From contig JANQFV010000015.1 in the NCBI GenBank assembly GCA_028277645.1, positions 1-51,297 on the forward strand: DNA of 51,297 bases, read 5' to 3'. Positions 43,376 through 51,297 of the stretch are shown here, piece by piece (position 1 is the first letter of the stretch; the number at the start of each line of letters is the position of its first letter). Below the pieces are notes generated by a model. The model was not told the DNA's origin and did not search any database. It saw only the letters and a list, made by a program, of their open reading frames with translations. A program made the position numbers and the translations under genes. Source of the DNA: Phycisphaerae bacterium (lineage in GTDB: Bacteria; Planctomycetota; Phycisphaerae; UBA1845; Fen-1342).

Positions 43376-45199
43376 ATGCTTGTGCTGGGCATTACAGACG
43401 GAATTACCTGCGGCGCCGCGGTCGTGCGCGATGGAAAGATCGTGTCGGCCGTGAACGAGGAGCGTCTCTGTCGGCTGAAGATGGCCTACGGCATGCCGCG
43501 CGACTCGATCAAAGAGGTGTTCGACCTGGCGGGCGCGACGGCCGCCGACGTGGATCTGGTCGCGGTCGATACCGAGAACAACTTCTTCTACGACGGCGTG
43601 CGACCCTTTGACGGCTGGTTTACGAAGGACAAAGGCTGGCTCCGCAACACCGTCTTCGCGACGGCGTCGCGATTCAGCCATCTCGTCGATCAACTGCCGA
43701 TCCTCGAGAAGATGTACTACAAGGCCCGCGGACCGATCTTCCGCAAACGCCGCAAGCAGATCGGCGGGATTCTCCGCGACGAGTTCGGAATCACCGTGCC
43801 AGTGATTTTCGTGGATCACCACCTGTGCCACGCGACGTCGGCATACTTCACGAGCGGATTCGAGAATGCGACGTTGGTCACGATGGACGGCGGCGGCGAC
43901 GGCGATTCGTCGCACATTTACTGGGTGACTGACGGAAAGTGGGAGCGCGTACACCGCACGAGCGCGTACAACTCCGCCGGCAACTACTACGCTTACGTCA
44001 CGCACATCTGCGGCTACAAGGCCCAGAAGCACGAGGGCAAGATCACGGGCCTGGCTGCGCATGGGAAGCCGATCTACCGCGATTTGCTCAACGAGATGAT
44101 TGCGTACAGGGACGGCGAATTGAAGAACGTCGGCCGCGCGGTGTTCTCGCAGGCGATGAAGAAACTCGAAGCGCGCTTGCCCAAGGGCTGGAAGAAGGAA
44201 GACCTCGCGTGCAGTATCCAGCAGCACTGCGAAGACCTGGCTGTCCAGCTCACGCGCGATTATCTTAATCCTGGTGGCGATGGCAATCTCGCGATCGCCG
44301 GCGGCATCTTCGCCAACGTGCGCATCAACCAGATGCTCTACGAGATCGACGGGGTCAAGCGGATCTTCGTACACCCGGGCATGACGGATCAGGGGCTGGC
44401 GGTCGGGGCGGCGCTAGCGCCCTGCCTGCCAGACGGTCCGTACACCGAGCACGGCCGAATGAAGGCGAACACCGAAGTGTTGCGCGACGTGTACTTCGGC
44501 CGCGGCTTCACGGACGAGGAGATTGAGGGCGAGCTCCAAAAGGCCGGCGTCGAATACTCCAAACCCGATGATGTCGAGGCCGAAGCCGCCAAGCTGCTCG
44601 CCGACGGCTACGTTGTGGCCTGGTTCGACATGCGCATGGAATACGGTCCGCGGGCGCTGGGGGCGCGTTCGATCTTGTATCAACCGGCCGATCCAAGCGT
44701 AAACGACTGGCTCAACGAGCGGTTGCACCGCACCGAGTTTATGCCCTTCGCGCCCGCCACGATGATTGAGCACACCGACCTGTGCTATCACAACGCGGTC
44801 GGCGCATTGGACACCGCCCGTTTCATGACCATCACGTTCGACTGTACCGACTGGATGAGGCGGCATTGTCCCGGCGTCGTACACGTCGACGGCACCGCCC
44901 GCCCGCAGCTCGTCACCCGCACGGACAGTCCGCGCTACTACCGCGTGATCGAGGAGTTTTACAAGCTCACCGGCGTGCCGAGCATCATTAACACTAGCTT
45001 CAACATGCACGAAGAGCCGATCGTGAACTCGCCGTATGATGCTATCCGCGCGTTTCAGGTCGGGCACCTGGACTATCTGGCGATCGGCGGGTTCCTCGCG
45101 AAGTCGCCGCACCCGCTCGATCGCGAAATTGTGCCGATGCACCGCAATGCATTGAAGGAAGCTCCGACGTCGGTGCCGGTTGCGGGCAGCGGGCAGTAG
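43376..45199 (+). CDS. Carbamoyltransferase, NodU/CmcH family
   Basis: 607 residues, start ATG at 43376 after GAGGTGG. The N-terminal Kae1-like half has GITDGITCGAAVV, the metal-binding HHLCHATSAY (about 155-164) and TMDGGGDGDS. The C-terminal carbamoyltransferase domain has MRMEYGPRALGARSIL (about 422-437) and GVPSIINTSFNMHEEPIV. The reaction uses carbamoyl phosphate and ATP to form carbamoyl-adenylate and then O-carbamoylates a hydroxyl group, as on Nod factors or antibiotic sugars. With the following amidotransferase 30 bp away, it probably decorates the polysaccharide or a linked lipid. Confidence 0.92.
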   Translation: MLVLGITDGITCGAAVVRDGKIVSAVNEERLCRLKMAYGMPRDSIKEVFDLAGATAADVDLVAVDTENNFFYDGVRPFDGWFTKDKGWLRNTVFATASRFSHLVDQLPILEKMYYKARGPIFRKRRKQIGGILRDEFGITVPVIFVDHHLCHATSAYFTSGFENATLVTMDGGGDGDSSHIYWVTDGKWERVHRTSAYNSAGNYYAYVTHICGYKAQKHEGKITGLAAHGKPIYRDLLNEMIAYRDGELKNVGRAVFSQAMKKLEARLPKGWKKEDLACSIQQHCEDLAVQLTRDYLNPGGDGNLAIAGGIFANVRINQMLYEIDGVKRIFVHPGMTDQGLAVGAALAPCLPDGPYTEHGRMKANTEVLRDVYFGRGFTDEEIEGELQKAGVEYSKPDDVEAEAAKLLADGYVVAWFDMRMEYGPRALGARSILYQPADPSVNDWLNERLHRTEFMPFAPATMIEHTDLCYHNAVGALDTARFMTITFDCTDWMRRHCPGVVHVDGTARPQLVTRTDSPRYYRVIEEFYKLTGVPSIINTSFNMHEEPIVNSPYDAIRAFQVGHLDYLAIGGFLAKSPHPLDREIVPMHRNALKEAPTSVPVAGSGQ

Positions 45200-45228
45200 C
45201 CGGGGCAGCGGGCCGAACGGATTGGGAT

Positions 45229-47172
45229 ATGTGTGGAATCGCCGGCATCGTGGGCGCCCGCGACGTGACGCAGGAAGATCTGTGTCGCATGGTGGAGGTG
45301 CTGCGCCACCGCGGGCCGGATGATGAGGGGTACTACCTCGCTGACGGCATCGGGCTGGCCCACAGTCGCCTGAGCATTATCGACCTCGCGGGCGGGCGCC
45401 AGCCGATCGCCAACGAGGATGAGTCAGCGTGGATCATCTTCAACGGCGAAATCTACAACTTTCCTGAACTGCACGACGAGCTGGAGCAGCGCGGGCACAA
45501 GTTCCGCACGCGGACGGATACCGAAGTCATTCTGCACTTGTACGAAGAGATGGGGCGCGCGTGCGTGACACGGTTGCGCGGGATGTTCGCGTTCGCCATC
45601 TGGGATGTGCAGGCGCAAAAGCTGCTGCTGGCTCGTGACCGTTTTGGTCAGAAGCCGCTGTACTACCATCACGACGCCGATCGTGGCCACTTCGTGTTTG
45701 GCTCGGAGATCAAGGCACTGCTTACGCGTGACGACGTGCCGCGCAGGCTCAATCGCACCAGCCTGCACGACTATCTTTCACTACGGTTCGTGCCGACGCC
45801 TAACACGATGTTCGACGGCATCTACTCCGTCCCGCCGGCGCATACGCTCGAGTTGCAGGATGGGAAGCTCTCGCTCGAGCGCTACTGGACCCTTGATTAT
45901 CGCGACAAGCACCCGCAGTCTGAAGCGACCATTACGCACGATCTGACCGAGCTGCTGTCCGAAACGGTGAAATGTCACCTGATCAGCGACGTGCCGGTCG
46001 GTGCATTTCTTTCGGGCGGGCTGGATTCCAGCCTGATTGTGGCGTTGATGAGCGGGCACATGGACAGCCCGGTCGAGACATTCTGCGTTGGTGTCGAGGA
46101 GCAGGACTACAGCGAACTGCCGTTCGCGAAGATGCTGGCTGAACGCTATCAGACCGCGCACCACGAAATGATTGTGCGGCCGGACATCGTACACCTGCTG
46201 CCGGAGATGGTCTGGCATCTGGATATGCCGGGCGATCCGATCGCGACGTGTATCTACTACGCGTCGAAGCTGGCCGGCCAGCACGTGAAGGTCGTCCTCG
46301 GCGGCGAGGGTGGCGACGAGCTGTTCGCCGGCTACGACCGCTACGTTGGCAATCTCATCGCGGGCTGGTATGCGTGGACGCCGCGGTGGTTGCGTAAGCA
46401 CGTGCTGGAGAGGCTGATCTACGCCGTGCCGGACAGCTATACGTACAAGAGCCTGGCCCAAAAGCTGCGGTGGATGCATCGGGTTTCGTTCTCGTCGGGG
46501 GCGGACCGCTACGCGGCCAGCGTGGCGTACTTCCGGTTTGACGCCGAGTCGAAGCAGGAGCTGTACACCGAGTCGCTATGGCGCGACATGGCCCAGGTTG
46601 ACTCGGCCCGGGCGATCGTCGCTGCGTTCACGAACGCACAGGCGCGCGACCTGCTCGATCGCATGTTGCAGGCCGACATGGACACGCGCATGCCCGAGCA
46701 CGCGTTGATTCTCGCCGACCGCATGTCGATGGCGCAGTCGATCGAGAGCCGACTGCCGCTGATGGATCACAAGGTAGCCGAATACGTCGCGCGCATTCCG
46801 GCCGGGATGAAGCTTCGACGACGGCGGCTGAAGCACATGCAGAAGCGCGTCTGCGAGCCGTTCCTCCCGGAGCCGCTGCTCAAGCGGCAGAAGGTGGGCT
46901 TTATGCTGCCGTTCGCGTACTGGCTGAAGAACGAGCTACGTGGCGTTACACGCGGCCTGTTGCTCGACTCGGTGATGGTGCAGAACGGCTACTTCTCGCA
47001 GGCGTACCTCACGCAACTGCTTGAAGAACACGAAAGCGGCCAGCACGACCACTACGCCCGGCTGTGGATGCTTCTGAACATCGAGCTGTGGCATCGCATG
47101 TACATTGACGGCCAGGATCGTCACCGTCTGATCGACGAGCTCGCGGCAACGCCCGCCGTCGCGGTCGCATAG
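45229..47172 (+). CDS. Asparagine synthetase-like amidotransferase (exosortase-system type)
   Basis: 647 residues. The N-terminal MCGIAGIVGARDV places the catalytic Cys2 of class II glutamine amidotransferases at the mature N-terminus. RHRGPDDEG, NGEIYNF and RDRFGQKPLYY complete the glutaminase domain. The synthetase half has the ATP-pyrophosphatase loop FLSGGLDSSLIVAL and GGEGGDELFAGYDRY. Close relatives in exopolysaccharide loci with exosortases are classed as amidotransferase 1 and probably form amides on uronic acids or other carboxylates of the glycan. True asparagine synthesis cannot be ruled out. It overlaps nothing but runs in series with the carbamoyltransferase and the GT4 gene. Confidence 0.9.
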   Translation: MCGIAGIVGARDVTQEDLCRMVEVLRHRGPDDEGYYLADGIGLAHSRLSIIDLAGGRQPIANEDESAWIIFNGEIYNFPELHDELEQRGHKFRTRTDTEVILHLYEEMGRACVTRLRGMFAFAIWDVQAQKLLLARDRFGQKPLYYHHDADRGHFVFGSEIKALLTRDDVPRRLNRTSLHDYLSLRFVPTPNTMFDGIYSVPPAHTLELQDGKLSLERYWTLDYRDKHPQSEATITHDLTELLSETVKCHLISDVPVGAFLSGGLDSSLIVALMSGHMDSPVETFCVGVEEQDYSELPFAKMLAERYQTAHHEMIVRPDIVHLLPEMVWHLDMPGDPIATCIYYASKLAGQHVKVVLGGEGGDELFAGYDRYVGNLIAGWYAWTPRWLRKHVLERLIYAVPDSYTYKSLAQKLRWMHRVSFSSGADRYAASVAYFRFDAESKQELYTESLWRDMAQVDSARAIVAAFTNAQARDLLDRMLQADMDTRMPEHALILADRMSMAQSIESRLPLMDHKVAEYVARIPAGMKLRRRRLKHMQKRVCEPFLPEPLLKRQKVGFMLPFAYWLKNELRGVTRGLLLDSVMVQNGYFSQAYLTQLLEEHESGQHDHYARLWMLLNIELWHRMYIDGQDRHRLIDELAATPAVAVA

Positions 47173-47251
47173 ACCAAGCCGCCTCGTTGGGGATCCGCTA
47201 GAATGCCGACTGCTCAGGTCGAGATCCGACGCATATGCGGGTCGGAGAGTC

Positions 47252-48355
47252 ATGCGAATTTGCCTTGACGTACGTTACGACACGCGTAGCGGCGCCAGCA
47301 CTGTGATGAACAGCCTGGTCCGCGAGATGTTGCGCGCCAATCAGAAGCATGAGTTCACGCTGCTCGAGCTCGAAGGCACCCCACTCGACGTCGACGAACC
47401 GTGCGAACGCGTGCAGTGCCCGCGTTTGCCGGCGATGCGTCAGTACTGGTGGATTCAACGTACGCTGCCCGGGCTGCTCGGCGATTGGAGCATCGATCTC
47501 TACCAGACGTTTAAGCACCTCGGCCCGTTCCGCGCGCCGTGCAAGCTGATGTACTACATGTTCACGCTGGGCGGCTTCTCCAGCTTTTTCTCGAACACCT
47601 ATCCGATGTCACTGTCGGAGTGGGTGTACTGGGGTTTCTGCGCTCGCCGGTGGCTGCCGAGGCTGGATCGGGTTATTACGTGTACGAACTACATTCGTGA
47701 GTACATCGTCAAGCACTACCGCTACCCGGCCGACCGGATCACCACTGTGCCGCTCGCGGCCGATGTCGAGTTTGTCTCAGCCGGCGGCAGCGCGCCGGTT
47801 GCCTCGCCCCACCCGCGTCCGTTCATTCTGCAGGTGGGCAATGTGCTCCCGGTCAAGAACACGCAGACCACGGTGAAGGCGTTCGGTCTGCTGGCCGCGC
47901 GACACCCAGACGTTGATCTCGTGATCTGCGGCGGTCAGACGCACCGCTATTTCCAGGCAACGGCGGCATTGGTGCAGCGCCTGGGCCTGGAGCAACGCGT
48001 CATCTTCAAGGGCTTCGTGCCCAAAGAGGAGTTGCTGGCGCACTACCGCGCGGCGCGCGTGCTCATTCATCCATCGATGCACGAGGGCTTCAGCCAGGCT
48101 TTAATTGAAGGGATGGCGTCGGGGGCGCCCGTCATCACTTCCGACCGGCCGGCGCTGCCCGAGGTCGGCGGCGACGCCGTTCTGCGGTATCAGCCCGTGC
48201 AGGATCCGGCGGCGATGGCTGAGCTCGTTGAGCGCGTGCTGAATGACGAGGCATTGCGGGCTGATCTGTCGCGGCGTGCGATTTGCCGAGCCGGCGAGTT
48301 CAGTTGGGAACGTACGGCCCGCGAGACGTTGGCCGTTTACGACTTACTTGATTGA
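47252..48355 (+). CDS. Glycosyltransferase, GT4 family
   Basis: 367 residues; GGAG precedes the ATG. GT-B layout: N-terminal RICLDVRYDTRSGASTVMNSLV, then TCTNYIREYIVKHYRYPADRI. The C-terminal half has FILQVGNVLPVKNTQTTVKAF, LVICGGQTHRYFQATAALVQRLG, VIFKGFVPKEELLAHYRAARVLIHPS, EGFSQALIEGMASGAPVITS and ALPEVGGDA. The E(x7)E motif is intact. This is the sixth GT4 gene in the window. The next frame opens at its stop codon. Confidence 0.92.
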   Translation: MRICLDVRYDTRSGASTVMNSLVREMLRANQKHEFTLLELEGTPLDVDEPCERVQCPRLPAMRQYWWIQRTLPGLLGDWSIDLYQTFKHLGPFRAPCKLMYYMFTLGGFSSFFSNTYPMSLSEWVYWGFCARRWLPRLDRVITCTNYIREYIVKHYRYPADRITTVPLAADVEFVSAGGSAPVASPHPRPFILQVGNVLPVKNTQTTVKAFGLLAARHPDVDLVICGGQTHRYFQATAALVQRLGLEQRVIFKGFVPKEELLAHYRAARVLIHPSMHEGFSQALIEGMASGAPVITSDRPALPEVGGDAVLRYQPVQDPAAMAELVERVLNDEALRADLSRRAICRAGEFSWERTARETLAVYDLLD

Positions 48356-48375
48356 GACTGCACGCGAGTACGAAT

Positions 48376-49365
48376 ATGGCCATCCTCAGCAGGCGAACGC
48401 TTCTATACGTGATCCCGGGTTTGATATCTGGCGTGGTCGCGGGACTGGCGGTGGGCGTACATCTTGGCCGCACGCGCGGGCTGCCGTTTGTCGTCAATGA
48501 GTGGATCTGGACCATTGGCATCTACACCGGTGATTCCCCGTTCGTTCTCGGGTCGGCGCCTGAAGCCGCTAATCCGGTACTGACGGCGGCAGACGTGACG
48601 GACGTGCCCGCAATGTACGTGGCAGACCCGTTCGTCGTACGTGAGGCGGACGAGTGGTACATGTTCTTCGAGGTTGCGGTCGCCCCCAAAGAGCGCGGCG
48701 TGATCGCTCTGGCGACCAGTGCGGACGGATTCAATTGGACCTACGAGCAGGTTGTACTCAACGAGTCGTTTCACCTGTCTTACCCGCACGTGTTTCGGTG
48801 GGAAGATCGCTACTACATGGTCCCGGAGTCGGCCGAAGTGAACCAGGTGCGGCTCTATGAGGCGATGGACTTCCCGACGGAGTGGCGCTTTGTCGGCACG
48901 ATGCTCGGCGGCAACTTCGAAGATCCGACGCTGGTACGTCACGACGATAGGTGGTGGCTATTCTCGCAGACGAACGCCTTCCACAACGATACATTGCGCG
49001 TCTTCTACGCCGACGAGCTGCTCGGCACCTGGACGGAGCATCCGCAGAGTCCGGTGGTCGCGGGTGACGAGGATATTGCCCGTCCAGGTGGGCGCATGCT
49101 GGCGCTCGACGGCCGGCTCTATCGCTTTGGCCAGGATTGTTCGCCGCTGTACGGCAATCAGTTGCGCGCGTTCGAAATCACGCGTCTGACGACGACAGAG
49201 TACGCGGAGGTCCTGGTTCCGGACCAGACTATGCCCGCGGCCAGTGGCACGGGTTGGAACGAGTACGGCATGCACCAGATTGATTTGCAGCGGCTTGAGG
49301 ACGGCCGCTGGTGGGCGTGTGTCGACGGCCGCGCCGAGGTGTCACGCTTTGACCTTTCCGAGTGA
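48376..49365 (+). CDS. Membrane-anchored beta-propeller protein (GINT1 N-terminal/GH43-like)
   Basis: About 329 residues from the ATG at 48376; a TTG at 48352 overlapping the previous stop is the alternative. An N-terminal anchor (RTLLYVIPGLISGVVAGLAVGV) is followed by a soluble, Trp/Tyr-rich domain with repeated blade-like blocks. These are YVADPFVVREADEWYMFFE, ALATSADGFNWTY, SYPHVFRWEDRYYMVPES, FEDPTLVRHDDRWWLFSQT and RPGGRMLALDGRLYRFGQD. This is the five-bladed pattern shared by GH43/GH32-type glycosidases and the N-terminal domain of plant glucosamine inositolphosphorylceramide transferases, also found in bacterial glycan clusters. Catalytic acids are not certain. Probably a periplasm-facing glycan-binding or glycan-processing protein. 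Confidence 0.78.
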   Translation: MAILSRRTLLYVIPGLISGVVAGLAVGVHLGRTRGLPFVVNEWIWTIGIYTGDSPFVLGSAPEAANPVLTAADVTDVPAMYVADPFVVREADEWYMFFEVAVAPKERGVIALATSADGFNWTYEQVVLNESFHLSYPHVFRWEDRYYMVPESAEVNQVRLYEAMDFPTEWRFVGTMLGGNFEDPTLVRHDDRWWLFSQTNAFHNDTLRVFYADELLGTWTEHPQSPVVAGDEDIARPGGRMLALDGRLYRFGQDCSPLYGNQLRAFEITRLTTTEYAEVLVPDQTMPAASGTGWNEYGMHQIDLQRLEDGRWWACVDGRAEVSRFDLSE

Positions 49366-50361
49366 CGCCCGCGCCGGGACGAGCCACAGCAGCAGCGCCC
49401 CCGGCAGCATGACGCAGACCACCTCCAGCGCGCGGTGGACGAGCGACACCGAGAGCCCCTGTGCTGCTGAGAATCCGACCGCGACCAGGAAGTAGGCGAA
49501 CAGGCCTTCCTGCACGCCCACCCCCTGAAATGAGACCGGTAGACGCACGAGCACGTGCAGCAGCGGCATCACCGCCAGGAAATACGTGAAGGAGACGTCC
49601 ACGCCGACCGAACGCGCCGCGCAGTAGTTCAGCGCGATCAGGGTGTACAGCTCAAGCACGGTTAGCAGTGTGAAGCTGAACAAGGCTCCGGGGTAGGCCC
49701 GAAACTCCGCGTATGCACCGTAGAAATCGCGCAGCTTCTGAGCGAGCCGCGTTCGTCCCAGGAATGGGACCCTGCGGCCCAGGGCCTCCACCGTTGGCGG
49801 GTGGAGCGATGCCACTACGCAACCCGCGCCCACGACACCCACAACTAGCGTGGTCCACACGACGGCGGTCGCCCCCTCAGCCAGATAACGCGCCGAGACC
49901 GGCAGCATCAGGCCCGCCACGATGCCCACGACCGCTACGCCTATGAGTCGCTCGAGCAGCACCGTCGAAAGCAGCACCGAGGTTGGCCCGCGTTGGTTCA
50001 GTACTGCAACACGATAGGCGTCCGCCCCGATCGCCCCGGGTGTGAACGTGCCGATGATGTGGCCGATGAAGTACAGTCGTGTGGCCTCCCACAGCGTCAC
50101 GTGGATTCCACGGCAGGCCAGCAGTCGCGTCCACTTGTAAGCCATCAGCGTGCGGTCAAACAGGGCGATCGCGCAGGTCAGTCCGAACCAACGTGTGTCC
50201 GTCGACGCCAGCACGCGGCCAACTTCACGCAAGTCCGTCCACCAGCAGAGCAAGGCTACCAAACCGGCGCACACGATCAGTCGTGCTGCAAATGATAGCC
50301 AGCGGCGGCGGACGGGCGTGCCGCGGGCGCGCTCGGTCGGGATGCTGGTCTGGTCGGACAA
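49342..50361 (-). CDS. UPF0104/lysylphosphatidylglycerol-synthase-like membrane protein
   Basis: 339 residues with about eight transmembrane helices; the TTG at 50361 is the first start available and has no clear ribosome-binding site. Seen: LYFIGHIIGTFTPGAIGADAYRVAVL near 95-120, and MPLLHVLVRLPVSFQGVGVQEGLFAYFL near 260-290, the two conserved blocks of the PF03706 family. Members include the flippase part of MprF and GtrA-region-associated proteins in glycolipid clusters. The soluble aminoacyl-transferase domain of MprF is absent. It may move or shield a glycolipid or prenyl-linked sugar. The 3' end overlaps the beta-propeller gene by 24 bp (convergent). Confidence 0.88.
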   Translation of the reverse strand: MSDQTSIPTERARGTPVRRRWLSFAARLIVCAGLVALLCWWTDLREVGRVLASTDTRWFGLTCAIALFDRTLMAYKWTRLLACRGIHVTLWEATRLYFIGHIIGTFTPGAIGADAYRVAVLNQRGPTSVLLSTVLLERLIGVAVVGIVAGLMLPVSARYLAEGATAVVWTTLVVGVVGAGCVVASLHPPTVEALGRRVPFLGRTRLAQKLRDFYGAYAEFRAYPGALFSFTLLTVLELYTLIALNYCAARSVGVDVSFTYFLAVMPLLHVLVRLPVSFQGVGVQEGLFAYFLVAVGFSAAQGLSVSLVHRALEVVCVMLPGALLLWLVPARASLGKVKA

Positions 50362-50467
50362 GGCTGGGCTTTCGTTTGCGGGGTGCGGGCTCGATAACGG
50401 CCGCGATTATAGCCGTCGCGCGTAGCAACGGGTATCGTACGAGCGTCTCTTGGCCGGAGGTGTCCCG

Positions 50468-51297
50468 GTGTCGGTGGGCATGTTGGTGTTGGCGGCGATC
50501 CTGGCGCGGTGCGGCGGCGCTGCGGCGCGCGCGGGGCAGAAGCCTGATCCGCTGTTGCGTGTACTGGGCGGTGTCCTTTCCGCAGGCGGGGCGTGGCTGC
50601 TGGCAGCGTCCGCGGGCGCCTGGTCGCCCTGCTGGCCGGCTTTGGCGCTCGGGTTCATCGCCGGCGTCGCCGACCTTCTGCCGCAGCGGCGTTTCATTCG
50701 ACCATTCAGCGACGGGTTGGTGGTGGTCGTGGCGGGTCTGCTGTCGACGCCCGCAGTGCCGTTGTTCGCGCTTAGTATGTCCGTGGTGCTCGCGGTCGGG
50801 TTGGGATTGGTGATTGATCGGGCCCTGAAGCGGCTCGCGGTCATTTGGCGCGGTGTGCTGGTTGGCATTCCTGTTGCTGCGGTGGCGCTCGCGGTGGTCT
50901 TGAAGATTGATGATCTCCGAACGTTCGCTGGCTGGTATGGATCGCGTACTCACCAGGTTGGTGTGACTTTCGCGCAGCCCGGCGAGCGAGTGACGTTGAG
51001 CACCGGAACTGTCGCTTACTTTGCACGGCCTGACGTTGCAGGGCCGGTGCCCGGTGCGGTCCTGTTCCATGGCGCCCATCGCGACGGGGCTCGCCAGGCG
51101 GCGGCCTGCGTCTTTCGTCGCGCACTGCTTCAGGCCGGGGTTGCCGTGCTCTCTGTGGACCATCCCGGTTTCGGTGCGTCGCCGGCGCCGAGCATCAGCT
51201 ACCCCATCGAGGAATGGGATCCGTTGCCGGCGGCACAGGCCGCACTCGCGGCATTACGTGACCGTGTTGGCCAGCAGCGGATCATCCTGGTCGGGCA
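50468..51297 (+). CDS. Membrane protein with alpha/beta-hydrolase domain (3' partial)
   Basis: The frame is open from the GTG at 50468 (GGAGG ends 7 nt upstream) to the right edge, 276 codons without a stop. An ATG at 50480 is an alternative. Residues 1-145 are highly hydrophobic, with about five helices (MLVLAAILARCGG; GVLSAGGAWLLAASAGAW; ALALGFIAGVADLLP; GLVVVVAGLLSTPAVPLFA; GVLVGIPVAAVALAVVL). Then an alpha/beta-hydrolase fold begins: GAVLFHGAHRDGAR (oxyanion-type HG) and VLSVDHPGFGASPAP. The window ends at IILVG, immediately before the expected nucleophile elbow (GxSxG), so the catalytic Ser cannot be seen. Function unknown; a surface-lipid or polymer esterase is possible. Confidence 0.8.
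   Translation, partial: MSVGMLVLAAILARCGGAAARAGQKPDPLLRVLGGVLSAGGAWLLAASAGAWSPCWPALALGFIAGVADLLPQRRFIRPFSDGLVVVVAGLLSTPAVPLFALSMSVVLAVGLGLVIDRALKRLAVIWRGVLVGIPVAAVALAVVLKIDDLRTFAGWYGSRTHQVGVTFAQPGERVTLSTGTVAYFARPDVAGPVPGAVLFHGAHRDGARQAAACVFRRALLQAGVAVLSVDHPGFGASPAPSISYPIEEWDPLPAAQAALAALRDRVGQQRIILVG

Overview
This GC-rich window is almost entirely a cell-surface polysaccharide locus joined to an exosortase (PEP-CTERM-type) protein-sorting cassette. There are no rRNA, tRNA, CRISPR or insertion-sequence features. An exosortase with its EpsI partner, a substrate ending in a VPVPGA-type tripartite signal, a DUF362 protein, a giant TPR protein and a giant repeat lipoprotein together fit a didermic environmental bacterium. 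Planctomycetota (Phycisphaerae-like) is my best guess from gene content only; no marker gene is present to prove it.

Block 1 (1-20603, + strand) reads as one long operon with many 1-35 bp overlaps. It holds a heparinase II/III-like enzyme (5' end outside the window), a degenerate sugar nucleotidyltransferase with a left-handed beta-helix, and a Wzz/BY-kinase co-polymerase. A phosphoglycosyl transferase follows, fused to a second nucleotidyltransferase/beta-helix-like region. Next come an alpha-toroid protein, a WecG/TagA transferase, a DUF362 protein, a CapK-like adenylate-forming enzyme, a Wzx flippase and a Wzy/ligase-type polymerase. The block closes with three GT4 glycosyltransferases, a NodB-like deacetylase-fold protein and a fourth GT4. 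This is a nearly complete Wzx/Wzy pathway.

Block 2 (20721-25040, - strand) is one 1439-residue putative lipoprotein with PKD, carboxypeptidase-regulatory-like, cadherin-like and five 108-residue tandem repeats, ending in a right-handed parallel beta-helix. It is convergent with block 1 (a compound hairpin lies between them) and divergent from block 3.

Block 3 (25273-36797, + strand) carries EpsI, the exosortase, a small protein with an internal sorting-signal-like segment, the VPVPGA-signal surface protein, a 1463-residue membrane-anchored TPR protein, the Wza-type exporter, a cyclophilin-fold lipoprotein lacking key catalytic residues, and a GT39-like membrane glycosyltransferase. The gaps around the substrate and TPR genes are unusually rich in inverted repeats.

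Block 4 (36830-51297) is a patchwork on both strands. It contains a YdjM-type membrane hydrolase, two methyltransferases, two more GT4s, a GlpD-like FAD enzyme, an NAD-dependent epimerase and a NodU-type carbamoyltransferase. An AsnB-like amidotransferase, a beta-propeller protein, a UPF0104 membrane protein and a membrane alpha/beta-hydrolase cut by the right edge complete it.

Inferred working model: the phosphoglycosyl transferase and glycosyltransferases build a lipid-linked repeat unit, which is decorated by methyl, carbamoyl, amide and deacetylation steps. Wzx/Wzy/Wzz/Wza flip, polymerise and export it. EpsI and the exosortase process surface proteins that enter this matrix. The heparinase-like, toroid and beta-helix proteins trim or bind the polymer.
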